DNA of 64,000 nt from contig CAWAKB010000001.1 in assembly GCA_963782555.1 (NCBI GenBank), forward strand, positions 62,001 through 126,000. The letters run 5' to 3'. The position numbers were made by a program, and so were the translations under genes. The DNA comes from Hyphomicrobium_A sp963782555 (GTDB lineage: Bacteria > Pseudomonadota > Alphaproteobacteria > Rhizobiales > Hyphomicrobiaceae). A model generated the notes under the pieces. The model saw only the letters and a list, made by a program, of their open reading frames with translations. It was not told the DNA's origin and ran no database searches. Below, piece after piece: positions 28,401-35,900 of this stretch (the first letter of the stretch is position 1; every line of letters begins with the position of its first letter).

Positions 28401-28600
28401 TGGTGCCGCTGCTCTATGCCAGCGGGCCGGGCTCCGAGATCCAAAAGCCCCTCGCCATCGTCGTCATCGGCGGCCTCGTCACGTCGACCGCCCTGACGCT
28501 CGTTCTGCTGCCGATCCTGTTTCGTCGGTTCGGCACGGCCCTCAGCACATCAATAACGGAAGCAAGGACCCTGTTATGGATCAATCCACTTGCAAGCTGA
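25481..28600 (+). CDS. CusA/CzcA-type RND efflux pump
   Basis: Inner-membrane proton-driven efflux transporter, 1,039 residues, normal size, twelve membrane segments expected. The N-terminus is VEFSLTQRAFVLLCSVLI. The TM4 motif reads AIAIGLIVDAAVVVVEN, with a single Asp and Ala after it, like CusA (Cu/Ag) rather than the DGA form of CzcA (Zn/Co/Cd). Periplasmic text FMPTMDEGSVIMQTTKLPS and the family stretch ARGDLAVKIFGSD are typical. The DUF3240 gene overlaps its 3' end. Metal specificity is inferred from the motif and is not proven. Confidence 0.92.
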   Translation: MLRRIVEFSLTQRAFVLLCSVLIAAAGVFAFLRIPIDAFPDISQVQVKIIMKAPGMTPEEVETRVITPVELELLGIPRQTILRSSAKYAIADITIDFEDGTDIYWARQQVAERLAGVVGELPSNVSGGMAPISTPLSDVFMFTIEGGDLSLEQRRSLLDWTIRPALRTIPGVADVNALGGMVRTFEVIPDSAALAATGLSIADIKDAIAATNRNDGAGRLSDGEKALVVRSEGAIRTPADLEQVVLKSEGGKVLRIRDVATVGTGNLTRYGAVTKDGNGEAVEGLVLSLRGADASAIVKKVRERLDSLKPNLPQGVTLKPFYDRSDLIQRAVGTVKKALLEATVLVVLLLLAFLGSLRASLVVAVTLPMAALITFSMMRLFGMSANLMSLGGLAIAIGLIVDAAVVVVENTVERLNHQAENKRVPTLHQVYQAAAEVAMPVASGILIICLVFLPLLSLQGLEGKLFSPVALTIVFALSGSLALSLTLIPVLSSLMLRGSAHKPPMLMRVLEAGYRPLLRFCLAHPMPVYVFAAGGAVAMVFAYLAVGKTFMPTMDEGSVIMQTTKLPSINLAESVATDQRIERVLREKVPEVESVIARVGSDELGLDPMSPNETDAFLVLKPKDQWRVPDKEWLLRQLRAAMADMPGIEFAFTQPIEMRTSEMLTGARGDLAVKIFGSDLKVLADLAGRVQSAIKSVKGAAEVFTASNDTVDYLQIDMDRLTAGRTGLSVTRIEDELRALLEGAPAGIVVEAQRRTNIVIRGPQTLRETPQLFMQSQLAAGDGGLVRIGDVAQLRRTAGAVKVDRENASRFALVQAYVSGRDLVGFVEDAQKAVADKVTLPAGYRLVWGGEFENQRRAAARLAVVVPIALGLIFLVLFATLRSVRQSVLILANVPFALIGGILALWASGQYLSVPASVGFIALLGIAVLNGLVLVSYFNQLLAGGMPLSQVVYEGSLRRLRPVLMTASIAAFGLVPLLYASGPGSEIQKPLAIVVIGGLVTSTALTLVLLPILFRRFGTALSTSITEARTLLWINPLAS

Positions 28601-28923
28601 CGCTCGTTTATCCGCCCGGCGCGGAGGATGGCATCATTGAGCTGATGCTGAACGCCGAGCCGGCGCTCACGGGGTTCACCACCTGGCTCGCGGAAGGCCA
28701 CGGCCACGACTTCACGACGGCGAGCGTGCGCGAGCGCGTACGCGGCCGCGTGATGCGCGGGGTACTCACCGTGCTCACACCGCGCGCGCGCTTGGCCTCG
28801 ATCCTGGAGGACGTGCGCACCAAAGCGGGGATTGTGAACCTCGTCTATTGGGTCGAGCCCGTCGAGGCATTCGGGCGCCTTGTGCCCCTCGCTGCGGCGG
28901 ACGACGCGCCGACCGCGGCCTGA
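28576..28923 (+). CDS. DUF3240 family protein
   Basis: A 115-residue cytoplasmic protein with the DUF3240 look: TLVYPPGAEDGIIELML, then GHGHDFTTASVRERVRGRV (His-rich turn), ending VNLVYWVEPVEAFGRL. This PII-like small family commonly follows CzcA/CusA pumps. It overlaps the pump gene by 25 bases, so translation is probably coupled. It may sense the metal or a ligand to tune the pump; this is inference. Confidence 0.82.
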   Translation: MDQSTCKLTLVYPPGAEDGIIELMLNAEPALTGFTTWLAEGHGHDFTTASVRERVRGRVMRGVLTVLTPRARLASILEDVRTKAGIVNLVYWVEPVEAFGRLVPLAAADDAPTAA

Positions 28924-28938
28924 GGGAGCAAGGCGCCC

Positions 28939-29151
28939 ATGCTCGAGGCTCTCTCACTCTGGTCGGTTCTCTCGATCGCCCGCTCCGTGCTGCTGATCGC
29001 CGGCGTTTGCGCCTTGGCCGTCTGGGCGATGCGCCAGCCGGACCAGCAGTCGTCTCTCGTCGCGAGGCTGACGGGACGGCGAAACGCGCGTCCAGCCGAC
29101 CCATGCGCGCTCGCGATCAGTACAAAGACCCGTCAATCCGAGGAGGAGTAG
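28939..29151 (+). CDS. Small single-span membrane protein
   Basis: A 70-residue protein with one hydrophobic segment (VLSIARSVLLIAGVCALAVW) and a basic hydrophilic tail with a single CALAI cysteine. Start ATG 28939, 15 bases after DUF3240, so in the efflux operon. Not recognised; it could be an accessory of the pump. Confidence 0.6.
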   Translation: MLEALSLWSVLSIARSVLLIAGVCALAVWAMRQPDQQSSLVARLTGRRNARPADPCALAISTKTRQSEEE

Positions 29152-29153
29152 AT

Positions 29154-29486
29154 ATGCGTCTTCATCAATGCCTGTGGGCCATCACGCTCGCTGTTGCGAC
29201 GGCATCCGCAACGCTGCCCGTCTCTGCCGCACCGAGCACCGATCTGACAACGGCAGCCGATGTCGAGCAGAAAGGCAGCCAGTTGCTCAATGTCGACGCA
29301 CGAAGCTATCGCCATTGCCACAACATGCCGCGGCGGATCCGGTGCCATAGCACGGAGCGTCTCCCCGTCAATTGGCCGCCGAACTCGAATACGCCCGGGA
29401 CGTCGAGCTTGCGTGAGAGACACGCCGACACGTCGGGCCCCGCCCCCCTCAGCTCAAACCATCAAGCATGGGAGACCATGAAATGA
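29154..29486 (+). CDS. Small secreted protein of unknown function
   Basis: 110 residues with a signal peptide (LWAITLAVATASATLPVSAAPS). The mature part is hydrophilic, with C and H in the cluster YRHCHNMPRRIRCHS, which might bind metal. The AGGAGG ribosome site before ATG 29154 is strong. The stop overlaps the next gene's ATG (ATGA). The second half (Pro/Ser/Asn rich) has no clear fold, so the C-terminal half may be unstructured or the frame may be decayed. Confidence 0.5.
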   Translation: MRLHQCLWAITLAVATASATLPVSAAPSTDLTTAADVEQKGSQLLNVDARSYRHCHNMPRRIRCHSTERLPVNWPPNSNTPGTSSLRERHADTSGPAPLSSNHQAWETMK

Positions 29487-29713
29487 GGACCTTCAAGATT
29501 CTCGCGAGCACGTTTTTCATCTTCGCCGCCCTCGCGACCGGTCTACGGGCGCAACAAGGCCCCGTGTCCAGCGCTTGCAAGGACGACATTGCGAAGTTGT
29601 GCGCGGGCAAGGAGCACGGTCAGGGCGAGGTCCGCGCCTGCCTCGAGGCCAACAAGGACAAGGTCACGGCTGCCTGCAAGACGGCCCTTGCAACCACAGG
29701 CGGCGGGCGATGA
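29483..29713 (+). CDS. Cysteine-rich repeat secreted protein (GLG1-type repeat)
   Basis: 76 residues. A signal peptide (ASTFFIFAALATGLRAQ) is followed by one cysteine-rich repeat: CKDDIAKLC, then GEVRACLEANKDKVTAACK. Four cysteines have the spacing of the Golgi-apparatus-protein-1 type repeat (C-x7-C...C-x11-C), found in many small bacterial secreted proteins. ATG 29483 overlaps the upstream stop. Last gene of the efflux operon, followed by a terminator. Confidence 0.75.
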   Translation: MRTFKILASTFFIFAALATGLRAQQGPVSSACKDDIAKLCAGKEHGQGEVRACLEANKDKVTAACKTALATTGGGR

Positions 29714-29827
29714 GCGCACCGACGATGCTCGCAGGGATTTGACTCTCAGTTCCGTTGCGCCGGGCGGAGCCCTCCTTTTTGTTGCTGACGCCTTCGAACC
29801 CGGCGCCATTCTCAAAAACTAAAATGA

Positions 29828-29852
29828 CCCCGCCACAAGGGCGGGGATTTTT
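29828..29852 (+). terminator. Rho-independent terminator
   Basis: The stem CCCCGCC/GGCGGGG (29828-29834 with 29840-29846) is followed by ATTTTTATT. It ends the efflux operon and closely resembles the terminator at 52001-52019. Confidence 0.8.
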
Positions 29853-29858
29853 ATTGTT

Positions 29859-29871
29859 TGGTTGCGGGGGC
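29859..29871 (-). repeat. Copy of the tRNA-fMet 3' end (13 bases)
   Basis: TGGTTGCGGGGGC is identical to the 3' end of the initiator tRNA at 56601 read on the plus strand. No tRNA body is attached. It adjoins a terminator hairpin shared with the copy at 52030. Confidence 0.6.
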
Positions 29872-29939
29872 GCCCATTGCAAACAGTACGCAAATAATCA
29901 GTTGACGAACAAAATTATTCAGAGAGCGGAAAGTGTACG

Positions 29940-29956
29940 AACTCTGATCCAGAGTT
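29940..29956. promoter_or_regulatory. Perfect inverted repeat upstream of the autotransporter
   Basis: AACTCTGATCCAGAGTT: 7-base arms around ATC, centred 50 bases before the annotated start. Possible operator; no matching -10 box is obvious (a TTGACG lies at 29902). Confidence 0.45.
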
Positions 29957-29997
29957 GTGCGCATAAGGTCACACGCTTTCGATCCACATAAAATAAG

Positions 29998-32900
29998 ATG
30001 CAGCGGCGAAGTGCGTATGGCGCCCTTGTGGCGCTGGGGGGGATTGAGTTCGTGTTGCGTAGCGTTTTAGCCCGCAAGCGGGTATTGTTTGGGCTCGCGC
30101 TGATTGGTGCGGCTCAAACCGAATGGGTCCAGCCTTCGTACGCCAAATGGCGTCTGGCCCGCCAGCGGGCAATGCGCATTGTTATGTTGGCGCGTTGCGC
30201 TTTTCGCCGGTCCAGGGGTCATGCACCACCGGCCAGCTCATGCACTCTATCAGCGCTTAGCGCCGCGCTGGTTGCGGTCTTCGTGCTCGGCACGGCTCCT
30301 GCCCATTCACAAGCTGTCAACTTCGGCTGCACCGGCACCACGACCCGAGACTGCCCCGACGTTCCCGTCCAAGGAATCCAGTATGGTTCCGACGCCAATA
30401 TCGTGAACGTGGGCGATGGTACGCCAGGGCAGACAGACGTTAATTCCACTACGATTGGCATCGACTTCAGCAAGATCGGAGTCGATGGCGCAGCCGGCTC
30501 GTCGAGCAGCGCCTTTACCACCGCAGTCGACACGAAAGGAACCTCGAACACCGACGACGACGTCGTCTATGTCGTAGATCCGAACGGATCCCCGACCGAC
30601 CCGCTATTAACCGACGGTGGCAGTCGAATTCTTGTCGAAGCGGGCGGTGACCTTGTCGTTGAGGACACGAGCGCACCTTTAACGAAATCCGAGCTGGCCA
30701 ACCTATTGAGTGCTGGCTCTGCCGGCGGTGGTGCCGCTGCAGCCGGCGTAACCGTCAACAACTCTGCACTCATCCACACGACCAACGCCAGCGGGATCAT
30801 TGCCCGCTCAAAGGGTGGCAATGGCGGCAACGGCGGAGTCGTCAACATCGGTGTGGCGTCTTGGGGAAAGGATGGCGGATCAGCAAACGATGCCGGCGCC
30901 GTCCTGGTTACCAATGACGGCCAGATCACCGTTACAGGGACGGCCGCCGATCAATACGGGATTCATGCCGTCAGTCAGGGCGGAAAGGGCGGCGACGGGG
31001 GCGGCGCCTTCTCGTTGTTCAGCTCAAGCGCCGGGGATGGCGGCAACGGCGGTAAAGCGAATACTGTCGACGTCATTCTCGAGGATACATCCTCCATAAC
31101 GACCCACGGCGATGGCGGTCACGGTGTCTTTGCCGAGAGCCTTGGCGGTGTCGGCGGAGCCGGAGGAAAAGTTACCGCGGCATTCGCATTCGGCGAAAGC
31201 GGCGGGGATGGCGCCGTCGGAAATACGGTTACGGTCGACAATGCCGGTTCCATCTCGACGTTCGGGAACGGTGCCCATGGCATCTTCGCGCGCAGCTATG
31301 GGGCCGGCGCCGGTTCGGGCTCGAGCGCGGGAGGCATCTATGCCGCCGGCGGTAACGGTGGCGGCGACAATGCCGACGGCGGAATTGTCAATGTTACGAA
31401 TTCAGGCACCATAAACACCGACGGTATTGGTTCCTATGGCGTGTATATCCAGTCGGTCGGCGGTGGCGGCGGCGATGGTGGCAATGCCGGCGGTCTCTTC
31501 ACGGTAGGCGGCAAGGCCGGCTCTGGCGGTGACGGAAAGGCCGTCACCTACACCCAAACCGCGACCGGCTCCGTTACGACCACTAAGGACAAAGCCACGG
31601 CAATTCTCGTGCAGTCGATCGGCGGCGGCGGCGGCAACGGCGGCAATGCCGTGTCGGTCAGCCTTGGAGCGGCCGTTGCGATCGGCGGAAGTGCCGGCCC
31701 AGGCGGCGATGGTGGGACCGTGACCCTCGACGTGGGAGGTACGGTGACCACAAACGGCGAAGATGCAAACGCTATCCAGGCTCAATCGATCGGCGGCGGC
31801 GGCGGCAATGGCGGGCTCGCTATTGCAGGCGCGTTAAGCACAGGCGCTGGGGTCTCGGTCGCGATTGGCGGTAAGGGTGGGCAAGGGGGCGACGGAAAAG
31901 CCGTCAGCGTAACATCGACCGCAACCATCACGACCGACCAAGACATGACGGGCGGCGCTGACCGGTCGAGCGGCATTGTCGCGCAGTCGATCGGCGGCGG
32001 CGGCGGCAACGGCGGATTGTCCATTTCCGCTACGGTCGGCGCCAGCTTTGCGGCATCGGTATCCCTGGGCGGCGGGGGTGGACCCGGCGGCAACGCAGAC
32101 ACCGTCAGCGTCGATCAGACCGGCACGATCGTCACAGGCGGCGACAACTCGATCGGCATCGAAGCGCAGTCGATCGGCGGCGGCGGCGGCAATGGCGGCG
32201 GATCGGTGGCCGTGTCGGTCGGAACGGCGGGCTATGCGCTCGGCTTTGCCATGGGCGGCGCAGCAGGTGTCGGTGGCACGGCAGGTGAAGTCGCGGTCGA
32301 CCTCCACGGAAGCATCGCGACGACAGGCAAGCTGTCCCACGGCATCTTGGCCCAATCGGTGGGCGGCGGCGGCGGAAACGGCGGATTTGCCGTGTCGGCG
32401 ACGGCGGGGGCGATGTCGGGCAACTTGGCATTGGGCGGCAAGGGCGCTGCCGGCGCCTCGGGTAATACGGTCACCGTCAACACTTTCAGCGACGGCCTCA
32501 CCGACCGGACGATCAGCACGTCGGGAGACGGCTCGATTGGCATCCTCGCCCAGAGCGTTGGTGGCGGCGGCGGCAACGGTGGATTCGCCGGCTCGCTCGC
32601 GGTCGGAGGCGGCGGTGGGATCGGCGTTGCACTCGGCGGCTCTGGCGGCGCCAGCAGCGTCGGCGGAACGGTCAACGTCAACAATGCAGTCGCCGTCAGC
32701 ACGGGCGGCGATAACGCCACTGGCATCCTCGCCCAATCGGTCGGCGGTGGCGGCGGCAACGGCGGATTTTCTCTTTCAGCCGCCGGTGGTGTCATCGGCG
32801 TCGGCGTCGCGATTGGCGGCGAGGGTGGCGCTGGAAGCAACGGCGGCACAGTGGTGCTCGGCAACTCGGGTGACGTTTCGACGGAAGGCAAGCTCGCCTA

Positions 32901-35900
32901 TGGCCTTCAGGCCCAATCGATTGGTGGCGGCGGCGGCAACGGCGGCTTCGCCCTCTCGGGTGCATTGGGCGTGTCGGTCGAGGACGTCCCTGGCGGCGCC
33001 GCGGCCATTGCGATCGGCGGTACGGGCGGCGGGGCCAGCGACGGCGGCTTGGTAACGGTCAACAACACCGGCAGCATCGAGACGCAGGGCCTCGGGTCGC
33101 ACGCGATCTTTGCGCAGTCGGTTGGCGGCGGCGGCGGCAGCGGTGGCTTTGCAGGCAGCGTCGCCGTCACGATCGGCACCGGTGTGGCCCTGAGCGAGTC
33201 GGTTGGCGGGACCGGCGGCGGCGGCGGCAATGCCAAGGCCGTCAAAGTCAATAGCACCGGTGCCAACACCACGATTGTCACGCACGAAGACGGGGCCGAC
33301 GGCATCCACGCCCAGTCGATCGGCGGCGGCGGCGGAGACGGCGGCTTCGCATTCTCGGGCGCGTTTGGCTTCGGGGGCGAGACCAATATCAACCTCGCGG
33401 TGGCGATCGGTGGCTTCGGCAGTGACGGCGGCGACGGTGGCACTGTCGACATAAGCAACGTGTCGGCCATCACAACGTCAGGTGACCACGCGAACGGCAT
33501 CTTCGCGCAATCGATCGGCGGCGGTGGGGGCAATGGCGGCCTCGCCGCGTCTGGCTTGATGGGGTTTGCGGAAAACGGGGTCAACGTTGGCGTCACGGTT
33601 GGCGGCTTCGCAGGCGATGGCAGCACGTCGGATGGTGTGACGATCACCAACTCCGGCGCGATCACGACCACCGGATTCGAGTCGGTTGGCATCCTCGCCC
33701 AGTCGATCGGCGGCTCGGGCGGCAACGGTGGACTGGCGCTGACTGCGCAGATGACGGGTGCTTCCAAGACCAACGCGGCCTTCGGCGTCGCCGTGGGCGG
33801 CGGTGGCGGCAACGGCAACAGCGCCGGGAAGGTCGAGATCACAAACAACGCCGGCGGCAACATCACGACCACGGGTATCAATGCGCACGGCATCGAGGCT
33901 CAGAGCATCGGCGGTGGCGGCGGCAACGGCGGAATGGCGGTTGTCGGGCAGCTGGGTGTTTTCAGCGGCTCTGAGCAAGAAGCGACAAAGTCTCTCAACG
34001 TCGAAGTATCGGTCGGCGGTGCCGGCGGCGACGGCAGCTTCGGCAACACCGTGGACATCACCAACTCCGCGAACATCGAGGTGATGGGCCTCGCGGCAAC
34101 CGGCATCTTTGCCCAATCGATCGGTGGCGGCGGCGGCGACGGCGGCAACGTGCTCAACGCCCTCGGTGTGATCACCGACTCCCAGAACAGCGCCGACTCG
34201 CGCAACGTGAACCTCACTGTGGCAATCGGCGGCGCCGGCGGCGACGGCAGCGACGGCGGCGACGTCACCGTCACCAACAATGGCAGCATCACCACGCACG
34301 GCGGCAGCGGCTACGGCATATTTGCCCAGAGCGTGGGCGGCGGCGGCGGCATTGGCGGTCGCGCCAACACCGTCGAGATTACGGTGACCGACAAGTGCGG
34401 GATATTCAAAGTGTGCACCGGATCCCCCTCAACGAAGAACAATTTCTCTCTGGGTGCGACCGTCGGCGGCAACGGTGGCGGCGCCAGCGACGGCGGCGAC
34501 GTGACCGTCAACAACTCCGGCGACATCGAGACCTTCGGCGACGAGTTTTCCGGTATCTATGCCCAGTCGGTCGGCGGCGGCGGCGGTAACGGCGGCAACG
34601 GCATCCTCGGTTCGGGCGAAATCCTTCCCGTGCCTGTGGAGCTAGCCTTTTTCCCCGTCGGTGCGGTTTCCTTCTACAAGGATCTCCAAGTGGAGGTGGG
34701 CGGTAGCGCCGGCTCAAGCGGCAACGGCGGCACGGTCGATGTCACCAACAGCAAGAACATCACCACCCATGCCGCGTATTCCGACGGCATCTTTGCCCAG
34801 TCGGTCGGCGGCGGCGGCGGCGAGGGCGGCAAGGCCGTGACCGGTTTCTTTGGGGCGCTCGGCCTCGGCGGCGCGGGCGGCGCAGCGGGCGACGGCGGCG
34901 ACGTGACCGTCAGCCAGACCGGAGGCGCCAAGATCGAAACTTTCGGCACCGCGTCTAACGGCATCTTTGCGCAGTCGGTCGGCGGCGGCGGCGGCGTGGC
35001 CGGCAACGTCGATCGGGCGCTGGCGTCAAAGACCGCTGGGACAATTCCAAGCATCAATGCCGGCATCGGGCTGGCGCTCGGACGCAGCGGAGGCGGCGGC
35101 GGCAACGGCGGTGACGTCAGCGTCGACGTGGACGGTCAGATCGCCACCCACGGCGACAGCGCCGCAGGCATCTTCGCTCATTCGGTCGGTGGCGGCGGTG
35201 GTTTGCTGGGCAGGCTCGGCAACGAGGTGGCCGGCGTGGGCGTGCTGTCCTGGCAAGTCGGCAGCGCGGGCGATGCCGGCGATGCGGGACAAGTCGACGT
35301 GACGCTCAGCGGCAGCATCATGACGTCGGGCAACGCCGCACACGGCATCTTCGCACAAAGCGCCGGCGGCCAGGGAAGCGCGGGCGACGTCAACGTAACG
35401 CTGAACGGCCAGACCCAAATTCTGACCGGCTCGGTGCTACAGCCAGGAGACGAGGACCGCGGCATCGGCTCGATCGGCATTTTCGCCCACAGCGCCGCCA
35501 GCGACAACGCGAACAACGGCGACATTACCATCGCCATCAACAGCGCCGATGGCGTGGTCCGCGGCGGTCGCACAGGGGTCGTCACACTCGACAACGTCGA
35601 CAATACCGAAATCGGCGTCGGCATCTGGGTCTTGGACGGCAACAACAACACCATCACCAACCACGGTCTCGTTACGACCCTCGACGGCGTCGACGACAGC
35701 TACGCCATATTCGCGTCCGGCAGCGACACGACGCACACCGGCGGCAGCGAGACCGTTTCAAACTTCGGCACGGTCACCGGCTCGTTCGACCTCGGCGCCG
35801 GCGCCAATAAATATACCAACGAGATCGGCTCCTTCCTGAACTCGGGTAAGTTCGCCTATGTCGGCGACGGCAACCTGCTGCTCAACCATGGCCGCATGTC

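Noticed and set aside
31450..35210. CRISPR-like array
   Set aside because: The repetition is in-frame coding for Gly-rich units of variable length; there are no uniform repeats and spacers, and no cas genes.
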